Shown in pieces: positions 1 through 7,305 of a stretch of 15,620 nt of DNA (position 1 is its first letter; the number at the start of each line of letters is the position of its first letter). Source of the DNA: JALSJK01 sp964530345 (lineage in GTDB: Bacteria; Pseudomonadota; Gammaproteobacteria; Methylococcales; Methylomonadaceae); the NCBI GenBank assembly GCA_964530345.1, contig CAZGYJ010000063.1, forward strand, positions 1 through 15,620, written 5' to 3'. Below the pieces are notes generated by a model. That model made no database searches, was not told the DNA's origin, and saw nothing but the letters and a program-made list of their open reading frames with translations. The position numbers and the translations under genes are program-made.

Positions 1-18
1 TATTTGAAAAACCACAGT

Positions 19-24
19 TATAAT
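19..24 (+). promoter_or_regulatory. Candidate -10 box of the oxidase operon
   Basis: A perfect TATAAT lies 49 bases before the first start codon of the operon. A -35 box at normal spacing would fall at or beyond the left window edge, so it cannot be judged. The TTGAAA at 4-9 is too close to serve as its partner. The A of the start codon would lie about 40 bases from the transcription start. Confidence 0.4.
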
Positions 25-72
25 AGCGTTATTAATTTTGTTGTTGATAGTTGAAGCTGATCAGGAGAACCT

Positions 73-1131
73 ATGGCATCTCATCAAGTGAGTTTTACTT
101 ACCTTTCCCAGGAAGATCTATTGGAAGCAGGTTGTTTTGATTTGCGGATGGCGATGGAAGTGGCTGAAAAAACCATGATCGCTTTTGAGGAGCACCGGGT
201 TTTGTTTCCGGAAAAAATCGTTCAGATTTTTGATCCGGTTACACTGGATAGAATCAACTGTTTGCCCGCGACATTATTGGATGAAAAAATTTGTGGTGTG
301 AAATGGGTTTCGGTTTTTCCTCGAAATCCAAAAATGCATGATGTGCAGAATTTATCGGCGTTGTTTATTTTATCGGAAATTGAAAAAGGTTTTCCAGTGG
401 CGGTTATGGAAGGTACCTTGGCATCTAATATGCGTGTTGCTGCCATGGGCGGAATTGCAGCCAAGCACTTGGCCCGGAAAGATAGCCAATCTATTGGTTT
501 TATAGGTGCCGGCGAACAGGCCAAAATGCATTTATTGGCAATGAAAGTGGTGCGCCCCGGCTTGAAAGAATGTCGAGTTGCTGCAAAGACGGTGGCTGAA
601 GAAGAGCAATTTATTAAAGAGCTATCACCTCTATTACCAGATTTAAAATTTATCGGTACAAACACAGTGGCACGTGATGCCATGCTGGATGCAGATATTC
701 TGGTTACTGCAACCAGTGCCCAAGCGCCCTTGTTGAAAGCGGAATGGATGAAGCCCGGCGCCTTTTACAGCCATATTGGCGGTTGGGAAGATGAATATCA
801 GGTGGCTTTGCAATGCGACAAAATTGTGTGTGATGATTGGGATACTGTGACCCATCGGACTCAAACATTAAGCCGAATGTATAAAGAAGGCTTGATAGCC
901 CATGGTGATATTTACGCTGATCTTCATGAGTTGGTTTCTGGACACAAATTGGGAAGAGAGACTGAAGAAGAGCGTATCTATTTTAATGCAGTCGGTTTGG
1001 CTTATGTGGATGTTGCCATTGCTTTAGCAATGTATAAGCGTGCAGATTCTTCACATATTGGTCAGCATCTTGATTTACAGAAAACCATGGTGTTTGAACA
1101 TCAGGACATAATCAGCAGAATTCGGTTGTAG
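73..1131 (+). CDS. Ornithine cyclodeaminase / mu-crystallin family protein
   Basis: This 352-residue protein is normal length for the ornithine cyclodeaminase/mu-crystallin family. The family contains NAD(P)-dependent lyases and imine reductases, for example ornithine cyclodeaminase and delta1-pyrroline-2-carboxylate reductase. The Rossmann motif GFIGAGEQA (about residues 141-149) is clear. The CGVKW lysine and the SNMRVAA arginine match conserved substrate-binding positions. The usual region around the catalytic aspartate reads HIGGWEDEY. The ATG is well supported by AGGAG with a 5-base spacer. It is the first gene of an operon and ends 3 bases before the [2Fe-2S] subunit of an amino/imino-acid dehydrogenase. 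From that context I infer a role in handling a cyclic imine or amino acid made or used by the oxidase, rather than simple ornithine-to-proline conversion. The family assignment is firm; the substrate is unknown. Some relatives are annotated as tyramine oxidase subunit B, which is an alternative label. Confidence 0.88.
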   Translation: MASHQVSFTYLSQEDLLEAGCFDLRMAMEVAEKTMIAFEEHRVLFPEKIVQIFDPVTLDRINCLPATLLDEKICGVKWVSVFPRNPKMHDVQNLSALFILSEIEKGFPVAVMEGTLASNMRVAAMGGIAAKHLARKDSQSIGFIGAGEQAKMHLLAMKVVRPGLKECRVAAKTVAEEEQFIKELSPLLPDLKFIGTNTVARDAMLDADILVTATSAQAPLLKAEWMKPGAFYSHIGGWEDEYQVALQCDKIVCDDWDTVTHRTQTLSRMYKEGLIAHGDIYADLHELVSGHKLGRETEEERIYFNAVGLAYVDVAIALAMYKRADSSHIGQHLDLQKTMVFEHQDIISRIRL

Positions 1132-1134
1132 CGT

Positions 1135-1440
1135 ATGTTTAAACAACTTGCTGGCGACAATACAAAAATTGTCGAAGTTATATTGAATGATCAGAAAGTT
1201 CAGGCAACGGAAGGCATGACAGTTGCGGCTTTGGTATTATCCCAAGGATTGCGGGCAACACGTTCAACACCCATATCCGGCAGCAAACGAGCGCCTTTTT
1301 GTATGATGGGTGTTTGTTATGAATGTTTGATGGTTATTGATGGCAAAGCAAATCAGCGCTCCTGTGCCACCATCATAAAAAATGGTATGCGAATTGAATT
1401 TCAACAAGGCGTGGGCCGCGCATTGGAAGATGTTTCATGA
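1135..1440 (+). CDS. [2Fe-2S]-binding small subunit of an amino/imino-acid dehydrogenase (HcnA-like)
   Basis: A 101-residue ferredoxin-fold subunit. Cysteines C56, C61, C64 and C77 give the spacing C-x4-C-x2-C-x12-C, typical of the small [2Fe-2S] subunit (or N-terminal domain) of sarcosine-oxidase-alpha-like systems. Such systems include HcnA of hydrogen cyanide synthase and the gamma subunit of D-hydroxyproline dehydrogenase. The segment FCMMGVCYECLMVIDG is the diagnostic core. It probably passes electrons from the flavin subunits encoded just downstream. It has no signal peptide, so it is cytoplasmic. It starts 3 bases after the cyclodeaminase-family gene with no good Shine-Dalgarno sequence, suggesting translational coupling, and its stop overlaps the next ATG as ATGA. 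Known HcnA proteins that I recall have a different residue pattern between these cysteines (CHCC rather than CYEC), so I lean towards an amino-acid dehydrogenase over HCN synthase. Confidence 0.87.
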   Translation: MFKQLAGDNTKIVEVILNDQKVQATEGMTVAALVLSQGLRATRSTPISGSKRAPFCMMGVCYECLMVIDGKANQRSCATIIKNGMRIEFQQGVGRALEDVS

Positions 1441-2837
1441 AACAGCATTATCAAATACTCATCATTGGCGCTGGGCCTGCCGCTCTTGCAGCAGCAGTAA
1501 CAGTATCTAATCGAGGATTATCCTGTGCGCTTCTGGATGAACAGCCCGCACCTGGTGGTCAGATATACAGGGCGATTGAAGCAGTCCCAAAACAACGTGA
1601 GCAACAACTGGGTTCCGAATATCAGCGTGGCAAATCATTAGTTGAGGCGTTTCGTGAAAGCGATGTGGAGTATTATCCCAGGACTCAGGTTTGGTCGTTA
1701 AATGATCAGAAACAAGTTGGTATTCTCCATAATAATCAGAGCAAAATAATCACGGCTGAACAAATTCTGGTTGCAACTGGTGCAATGGAAAGACCCGTGC
1801 CCTTTCCCGGCTGGACATTGCCAGGCGTTATGCAGGCAGGTGCAGGGCAAATTCTGTTTAAATCGGCCGGGGTGGTCCCAAGTGAAGGCGTGGTTTTGGC
1901 TGGCTCAGGCCCGCTACTGTTATTATTGGCGTGGCAATATATGCAGGTTGGCGTTGAGATAAAAGCCATTCTGGATGTGACCCCGCTGGGAAACCATTTG
2001 CTGGCTTTGCCTAAATTACCCAGAGCTTTGTTGGCACATCATTATTTAACAAAGGGAATCTCTTATCAAATAGACCTGAAGCGTGCCGGAGTTAGCACCC
2101 AAATAGGGGTCAAAAATTTACGAGCTGTAGGGGACGATGAGCTGAAATCGGTTCGTTATCATTATTTTGGTAAAGATCACGAAATCGAAACAGCTTTGTT
2201 GATGACTCATTTTGGCATTATTCCACACATCTGGCTGACGCAATCTGCAGGCTGTGAACATCAATGGGACAAAAGTCAGCAATGCTGGCGACCACAGCAT
2301 GATGAATGGGGAAATACCAGTATTGATGGCATTATGGTTGCCGGTGATGGAGCTGGAATTCATGGCGCTCGGTCAGCCGAACATGCTGGTCGGTTGGCTG
2401 GCTTACAGGCTTTATTCGATTTAGACGTTATTAGTGAAGCTGAGCGAGATAACCAAGCGAAGACAGACCGCAAATGGATGCATGATGATCGCCGTATTCG
2501 TCCTTTTCTGGAAGTCTACTTTGCCATTCCAAAAAAAATCCTGGCTACTCCTGACAATGACACAATTGTTTGTCGTTGCGAAGAAATAACCGCCGGGCAG
2601 ATTCGTGAAGCAGTTAATAATGGCCATAAAGATAGTAATCAGGTCAAGTTTTTTACCCGTTGTGGCATGGGGCCTTGCCAGGGTCGGCAATGTGCGAATG
2701 CGGTAGCGCATATTGTTGCTGATGCCGGAGGTCAGGAAGTCTCGGCGCAAAGTCATTATCGGGGGCGACCTCCGGTAACACCATTAACGCTGGAGCAGTT
2801 GGCGGAATTGTTTAAGGAGAATACAGATGGATGCTGA
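1437..2837 (+). CDS. FAD/NAD(P)-dependent dehydrogenase alpha subunit with C-terminal BFD-like [2Fe-2S] domain (HcnB-like)
   Basis: A 466-residue pyridine-nucleotide-disulfide-type flavoprotein. The N-terminal FAD motif GAGPAALAAA sits near residues 11-20, followed by PAPGGQIYR. A second dinucleotide fold begins around VVLAGSGPLLLL. The second FAD signature, VAGDGAGIHGA, lies near residue 300. The C-terminal domain carries C379-x-C381-x27-C409-x4-C414, the BFD-like [2Fe-2S] pattern, with an extra C419. This matches HcnB, opine oxidase subunit A and D-hydroxyproline dehydrogenase alpha in length and layout. It should relay electrons between the substrate-oxidising DAO subunit and an acceptor. 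It overlaps the small subunit (ATGA) upstream and the DAO subunit by 11 bases downstream, which fits stoichiometric expression of a three-subunit complex. The substrate is not readable from the sequence. Confidence 0.88.
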   Translation: MKQHYQILIIGAGPAALAAAVTVSNRGLSCALLDEQPAPGGQIYRAIEAVPKQREQQLGSEYQRGKSLVEAFRESDVEYYPRTQVWSLNDQKQVGILHNNQSKIITAEQILVATGAMERPVPFPGWTLPGVMQAGAGQILFKSAGVVPSEGVVLAGSGPLLLLLAWQYMQVGVEIKAILDVTPLGNHLLALPKLPRALLAHHYLTKGISYQIDLKRAGVSTQIGVKNLRAVGDDELKSVRYHYFGKDHEIETALLMTHFGIIPHIWLTQSAGCEHQWDKSQQCWRPQHDEWGNTSIDGIMVAGDGAGIHGARSAEHAGRLAGLQALFDLDVISEAERDNQAKTDRKWMHDDRRIRPFLEVYFAIPKKILATPDNDTIVCRCEEITAGQIREAVNNGHKDSNQVKFFTRCGMGPCQGRQCANAVAHIVADAGGQEVSAQSHYRGRPPVTPLTLEQLAELFKENTDGC

Positions 2838-3954
2838 TGTTCTTATTATTGGAGCTGGATTGATGGGAGTCTCGACTGCTTTACAATTGGCGATGCGTGG
2901 TTGTCAATGTATAGTTGTTGAGAAGGCGAATCCTGGCCGGCATGCTTCTGGATCGAATGCCGGCGGATTACGGCAGTTAAATCGCGACCCGGCTGAAATC
3001 CCTTTGGCAAGGGAAGCGGCAAAAATGTGGCAATCCATTGAATCATTGGTTGATTCAGATTGTGATGCGCGTTTTCCAGGACAATTACGGATTGCTGAAA
3101 ATCAGGCAGACATGGAAAAACTGGAACAACGAGCCTCGATGGTTAGGTCGCTGGGCTATCATCATGAAGAAATAATCGAAAAAAAACAACTGTATGATTT
3201 AGTTCCTGCTTTAGCCCCGAATTGCGTTGGTGCTTTGGTTTGTCGGGAAGATGGTTATGCCAGACCCTATCATGCGCTGACAGCTTTTCGCCGGAAGGCA
3301 GAATCGCTGGGCGTGATTTTTCATTCTTCAACAGAAGTAGAAAAGATTGAACAGCTTGGAGATGACTGGCAGATTCAAACAACAAAAGGTAATTTTAAGG
3401 GCTCCGTTTTAGTTAATTGCGCAGGCGCGTGGGCTGGCAAAATTGCTGAAATGCTGAATGAAAAAGTGCCACTGGAGCCCAAAGCATTAATGTTAATGGT
3501 GACTGAGCGGTTACCGCATTTTGTTGATCCGGTTATGGGAGCGGCCAGTCGCAAGTTGTCTTTCAAGCAAATGCAGAATGGAACCTTGATTATTGGCGGC
3601 GCTTTGGTTGCCAAACTGGATTTTGGTCGTGAAAAAACCGATATCAACTGGCGTCAATTAGTGGAAAGTGCCAATACAGTGTTGCATTTTTTTCCGCAGT
3701 TAAAAGATGTGCGGATTGTTAGGGCATGGGCAGGAATTGAAGGGTTTATGCCAGATAACATTCCTGTCATCGGCGCCTCTCAGACTAAAAAAAATGCTTA
3801 TCATGCGCTGGGATTTTCCGCGCATGGTTTTCAATTATCGCCAGTTATCGGAGTAATAATGTCACAATTGATACTGGATGGAAAAACCGAATTACCCATT
3901 GAGCCATTTTCTATTTCCCGCTTTGGCAATAAAAAAACACAGGAGTTACTATGA
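2827..3954 (+). CDS. DAO-family FAD-dependent oxidoreductase, catalytic beta subunit
   Basis: A 375-residue D-amino-acid-oxidase/glycine-oxidase-like flavoprotein. The FAD-binding GAGLMG motif lies in the first 15 residues, followed by a VVEK acidic strand end and ASGSNAGGLRQ. The C-terminal FAD/substrate segment reads AWAGIEGFMPDNIPVIG, then HALGFSAHGFQLSPVIG. In three-subunit relatives this subunit oxidises the C-N bond of an amino or imino acid (glycine in HcnC, opines in OoxB/NoxB, D-hydroxyproline in the beta subunit of its dehydrogenase). The length is closer to the roughly 370-residue hydroxyproline/opine-type subunits than to HcnC, which I recall as about 417. A GGAG sequence precedes the ATG. 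Its TGA overlaps the ATG of the broken ridA gene as ATGA, so the operon once continued directly into an imine deaminase. Confidence 0.88.
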   Translation: MDADVLIIGAGLMGVSTALQLAMRGCQCIVVEKANPGRHASGSNAGGLRQLNRDPAEIPLAREAAKMWQSIESLVDSDCDARFPGQLRIAENQADMEKLEQRASMVRSLGYHHEEIIEKKQLYDLVPALAPNCVGALVCREDGYARPYHALTAFRRKAESLGVIFHSSTEVEKIEQLGDDWQIQTTKGNFKGSVLVNCAGAWAGKIAEMLNEKVPLEPKALMLMVTERLPHFVDPVMGAASRKLSFKQMQNGTLIIGGALVAKLDFGREKTDINWRQLVESANTVLHFFPQLKDVRIVRAWAGIEGFMPDNIPVIGASQTKKNAYHALGFSAHGFQLSPVIGVIMSQLILDGKTELPIEPFSISRFGNKKTQELL

Positions 3955-4328
3955 AGATTACTCGCTTGGGTACTGAAAGACGATGAATGAGTATTGTGTC
4001 ATCCATAATGATACGGTCTAACTTTACGGACAAGTGGCTAAAGATGCAAATGCTGACATCAGGGATCAAATCCGGACCATGTTGGAAAAAGTAGATGTTT
4101 TATTGCTTGAGGTGGGCAGTGACAGAAAACATATCCTTTCAGCAACACTTTATATTAAGGTTATGAAGGATTTTTCCGCAATGAATGAAGTTTGGGATGA
4201 TTGAGTGGTTGAAGGATATTCATCTGCACGGACTTGTGTAGAGGCAAGTTTAGCCCCTTCTTGATTGCTAAACTTTCAGGCAAACCATAAAATAGACTGT
4301 TGTTTATGCTGCTGTGCCTGATAAGAGG
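3951..4328 (+). pseudogene. Decayed RidA-family (YjgF/UK114) imine deaminase gene
   Basis: RidA proteins hydrolyse reactive enamine/imine products released by amino-acid oxidases and dehydratases. Here the family is recognisable but broken. From the ATG at 3951 the start MKITRLGTERR runs into TGA at 3984. Shifting frame at about 3983 restores MNEYCVIHNDTV, then TAA at 4019 (where a tyrosine is expected), then LYGQVAKDAN and on through LSATLYIKVMKDFSAMNEVWDD. A TGA at 4202 stands where tryptophan is expected, followed by SSARTCVEASLAP with the conserved arginine. A further stop lies at 4262. The typical C-terminal strand reappears in another frame as TVVYAAVP around 4296-4319. At least two frameshifts and several stops cannot be one sequencing error. 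The exact 3' limit is uncertain. The overlap with the upstream DAO gene shows it was the last gene of that operon. Confidence 0.85.
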
Positions 4329-4373
4329 GTATGGAGTGATTTTATTTATAATTAATTATCAGGATTTATAATA

Positions 4374-4934
4374 ATGAAAGCTTGTGAAAGTTGTGGAAGT
4401 GATAGAGTTTGTATAGGCAAGAACCATAGAAAGGTTTCCTTTTTTCAGCAAATCTACGGGGTTGCCCTAATCTATGTACCCATTATTACCATGCCGTTTG
4501 TGTTTTTTAGCGCCTATGTTTCCTATTTGCATTTAATTTTGATGGGGGCTGAGAATATTAAAAAGTATTCTGACTTTCTCCCTGACAGAAAAAGTCATCG
4601 CTATACCATGAAAAATCAAATAACCATGCAGCCCGGTTATTCAGTCAGCCCGACGCAATCTAGGTTGTTCTGGATTTTTAATTGCACCTGGTATTGCCCA
4701 AGCAGTGTTGCTTTGTTTGAATGGCATGCGTATCTGGTGAAATTGGTTGAGAACTGGTGGTGTCCATTCAAACATGAAACTAAAGAAACCTATAAAAATG
4801 CATCAATTGATAAGTCATTTTGGCACATCTATCCAGAAGAGATTGGTAAACTGGATAAGGAAGATGTCAATAACCCGATATGGAATGAAGAAGTTGACTC
4901 TCAATCTTCTGAAGCCGAAAGTAAAAAAAAATAG
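4374..4934 (+). CDS. Hypothetical membrane-associated protein with N-terminal CxxC
   Basis: I do not recognise this 186-residue protein. The N-terminus has C4-x2-C7 and C13, resembling half of a zinc ribbon, and is followed by a basic stretch (KNHRK). A long hydrophobic segment follows at about residues 28-57, enough for one or two membrane spans. The middle has several aromatic residues and further cysteines (FNCTWYCPSS and WWCPF), so four or more cysteines could pair or bind metal. The C-terminus is hydrophilic and acidic, then lysine-rich. A modest AGGA precedes the ATG. It lies just downstream of the ridA remnant and 43 bases upstream of a probable DUF5765 gene on the same strand, so the two could be co-transcribed. 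Codon use looks like that of its neighbours. No function can be assigned. Confidence 0.7.
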   Translation: MKACESCGSDRVCIGKNHRKVSFFQQIYGVALIYVPIITMPFVFFSAYVSYLHLILMGAENIKKYSDFLPDRKSHRYTMKNQITMQPGYSVSPTQSRLFWIFNCTWYCPSSVALFEWHAYLVKLVENWWCPFKHETKETYKNASIDKSFWHIYPEEIGKLDKEDVNNPIWNEEVDSQSSEAESKKK

Positions 4935-4977
4935 GTCGATAGTAACGGCGTGAGAATTAAAAGATTGAGGTATTAGT

Positions 4978-5754
4978 ATGTGTTGGAGTGGTGAAGCATC
5001 AGGAGTTTTAGCCGTTGCAGGTTTAGGAACAGCTGTTTATGTCTATCAAAAAGGGGAATCCAAGGAGTTGTGGATTCCGTTGGTTTATTTCGCCTTGATG
5101 GAATTATTACAGGCATTTACCTATGTCTATATAGATGAATGTGATTTGCCGCAAAATCAGATACTCACGCTTTTTGGGTATTTGCATATCGCATTCCAGC
5201 CATTTTTTGTCAATATGGTGGCGATGTACTTTATTCCTGAAAAGGTGAAACTAAAGATCAGAACCACTGTTTATACGCTCAGTGCTATCGCTGCTGTTGC
5301 CATGATGGTGAAAATGTATCCTTTTGCCTGGGCCGGTGTTTGTAAAGTTGGTGTTGAGGGGTTTTGTGGCACTCAAACCTGCTCGGTTTCCGGTGCCTGG
5401 CATATCGCCTGGCAGTTACCGCTTAATGGCCTGATGTCTGGAGATGTTTCCTGGTTACCTGGATACGAATGGGGACTGCATGTGTTCGCCTACGCACTGG
5501 CGGCATTTTATTTGCCGGTTCTGTATGGGTCCTGGCGTTTTGTAGGTTTTCATTATCTGATCGGGCCTTTGATTTCCGATATTTTGACAGACGATCCAAA
5601 TGAATATGCCGCGGTTTGGTGTTTGTTTTCAATTGCGTTATGCGTGTCGGTTATTAAAACCCCGATCAGGAAATATTTACACGTTAAGCAATGGTTCTTT
5701 TATAAAAAGGCTCTTAGTGTAGAAAATCCAGAAACTGTACGTGAAACACCCTGA
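4978..5754 (+). CDS. Multi-pass membrane protein, probable DUF5765 family
   Basis: A 258-residue integral membrane protein with about seven hydrophobic segments: roughly residues 8-25, 31-52, 62-88, 96-115, 138-152, 165-205 (probably two) and 211-230. The opening MCWSGEAS and the LMELLQAFTY segment are what I associate with the DUF5765 family, which has no known biochemical function to my knowledge. Cysteines cluster around AGVCKVGVEGFCGTQTC in a predicted loop and could form disulfides. The start is well supported by GAGG with an 8-base spacer. The gene converges on the diguanylate cyclase pair: its stop lies 21 bases from theirs, with no evident terminator in between. The family call is from memory of the N-terminal motif; membrane topology is seen in the sequence. 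Confidence 0.75.
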   Translation: MCWSGEASGVLAVAGLGTAVYVYQKGESKELWIPLVYFALMELLQAFTYVYIDECDLPQNQILTLFGYLHIAFQPFFVNMVAMYFIPEKVKLKIRTTVYTLSAIAAVAMMVKMYPFAWAGVCKVGVEGFCGTQTCSVSGAWHIAWQLPLNGLMSGDVSWLPGYEWGLHVFAYALAAFYLPVLYGSWRFVGFHYLIGPLISDILTDDPNEYAAVWCLFSIALCVSVIKTPIRKYLHVKQWFFYKKALSVENPETVRETP

Positions 5755-5775
5755 AAACCTAGGATATATACTTAG

Positions 5776-7266
5776 TTAGGCAGGATCAGCAATAACACAG
5801 CGGTTCCTGCCTTGCTCCTTGGCTTGATAAAGCGCTTGGTCAGCCCTCTCAAAAACTGCTTCCTGGGTATCGTTACCATTGAAATCGCTAATTCCACAAG
5901 ATACAGTGATGTTGATGGCATTGCCATGTGAATTGAAGCCCGTGGTCTCAATGAGATGTCTCAATTTTTCTGTCAGAATGAGCGCCTGATCAGCAGTTGT
6001 ATTGGGCAGTAACATGACAAATTCTTCACCACCAAAGCGAGCAACAAAATCTGGGATACGGCAGTTGTCACGAAGTAATTGGGCAATCAGACACAGGGTT
6101 TTGTCACCCGCTTTATGGCCAAAAGTATCGTTGATTTTCTTGAAATGATCGATATCCCAGACCACTAATGTCAGCGGCGTTTGATAACGTTTCCAGCGGG
6201 CATGTTCCTGTTCAATGCGGTCATCATAAGCCTGACGGTTTGGTAAGCCTGTCAAAAAATCATGGAGTGCATTTTCATGGGCTAATTTTAAATTAAAACG
6301 CAATGATTTGGTTTCTTCCTCCATTTCCTGAAGTTTTTCCGTCATTTCGACTAGCTTTTGTTCAGTTTGCTGTTGTTGCTGGGTTTCACTATCAAAATGT
6401 TGGGATAATCGTTCAGTTATTTCCTCGAGCTGGCTATTGATGTTTTGCTGTAGCGGCGAAAATTCATCGTTATCCGCTGTTGTGCATTTTATCGTTTCAA
6501 TTTGTTCCCGAATCGTTTCTTTAATAAGGTTTCTATTTGTCGTTGCAGTCTGATTGGATTCTGTTACTGAAGACGCATGATCCTCGACTTGAGTGAGTTG
6601 ACCGGAAAGAGATTGTAAAAAAGAGTCAATTCCTTTTTGCTCTTTTACGGCATGATTCCGAATGGTTTGTAATAACTTGATGGTGTCATTAATGACATTT
6701 TGGAAAGCCTTTTCATTCCGTGCTTTTTGAGCTTTCTGTTTTAACAAACTAACACTGTGGTTATAACCAGCTGGAATGTCTATTTCGCTGACCAGGGAAT
6801 TAAGAAAATGAGAAAATTGTTCCTTGTTTAAAGCGCCAGAAATTTCGGAAATCGATATTTCCTGTTTGCCAAATGCTAAAACACGTTTGATCGCATCGGC
6901 AAGGGATTGTTCGCTTTCAAATTCTTGATGTTCTGCTCGTTGCTGAATCAGGTCAAGTTTGTTTTGAATTTCGGGGTTGTTAGTTGTGAGCTTGAGGCAA
7001 TCAAATAACAAGAGATTTTTTCTTTCGGATTGATTTTTTTCAGCATTGCCTAAGGTGGCCAGATTGCTTGAAAGCGCGTTGAGTTCAGGCTGAATTTTTT
7101 TCGGACTATAGCCGGATTTTAATTGTTCCCTAATTCGATCCAAGTAAGGGTCTAGGCGCTTGTCCAGCCCTCTGGTGTAAACAGAGAACTGAATAATAAT
7201 TTTAAACAGTAATTTTTCAAAAGAACTGTTTTTTTCAATTGAATTGGCGTCTTGCAATTTTTGCAT
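5776..7266 (-). CDS. Diguanylate cyclase (GGDEF), second of a tandem pair
   Basis: This 496-residue protein should make cyclic di-GMP from two GTP. The C-terminal GGDEF domain (about residues 330-490) contains LTGLPNR, WDIDHFKKIND for metal binding, the active-site GGEEF at 412-416, and an RIPD inhibitory I-site (403-406) exactly five residues before it. It should therefore be active and subject to product inhibition. The first 300 residues are helical and Gln/Glu-rich, with a coiled coil just before the catalytic domain (EKLQEMEEETKSL). An EIDIP motif at 161-165 is shared with the paralogue upstream. There is no membrane span or signal peptide, so the protein is cytoplasmic. It starts 39 bases after the paralogue and is likely in the same transcript. 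The Shine-Dalgarno sequence is weak (TAGGG, 4-base spacer). The usual DPLTGLPNR proline is a phenylalanine here. Confidence 0.92.
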   Translation of the reverse strand: MQKLQDANSIEKNSSFEKLLFKIIIQFSVYTRGLDKRLDPYLDRIREQLKSGYSPKKIQPELNALSSNLATLGNAEKNQSERKNLLLFDCLKLTTNNPEIQNKLDLIQQRAEHQEFESEQSLADAIKRVLAFGKQEISISEISGALNKEQFSHFLNSLVSEIDIPAGYNHSVSLLKQKAQKARNEKAFQNVINDTIKLLQTIRNHAVKEQKGIDSFLQSLSGQLTQVEDHASSVTESNQTATTNRNLIKETIREQIETIKCTTADNDEFSPLQQNINSQLEEITERLSQHFDSETQQQQQTEQKLVEMTEKLQEMEEETKSLRFNLKLAHENALHDFLTGLPNRQAYDDRIEQEHARWKRYQTPLTLVVWDIDHFKKINDTFGHKAGDKTLCLIAQLLRDNCRIPDFVARFGGEEFVMLLPNTTADQALILTEKLRHLIETTGFNSHGNAINITVSCGISDFNGNDTQEAVFERADQALYQAKEQGRNRCVIADPA

Positions 7267-7305
7267 AATACCCTAAGTATAGAGTAAAAAAACTGAATCA
7301 AGAAG

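Noticed and set aside
222..683. Antisense open frame inside the cyclodeaminase-family gene
   Set aside because: It is a shadow of the real gene: no ribosome site, no recognisable domain and low-complexity reverse-frame composition. The same applies to the other frames opposite or inside larger genes.
1135..3954. Naming the three subunits hcnABC (hydrogen cyanide synthase)
   Set aside because: The architecture fits, but the residues between the [2Fe-2S] cysteines, the shorter DAO subunit and the flanking cyclodeaminase-family and ridA genes point at least as well to an opine or hydroxyproline-type dehydrogenase.
3951..4262. Programmed frameshift or stop-codon recoding producing a full RidA protein
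   Set aside because: It would need one frameshift, readthrough of both TAA and TGA, and a further shift near the end, with no slippery site or recoding structure; other genes in the window use TGA and TAA as normal stops.
5755..5775. Bidirectional terminator between the DUF5765-like gene and the cyclase
   Set aside because: The 21-base AT-rich gap has only a broken short symmetry around CTAGG/CTTAG and no stable stem.
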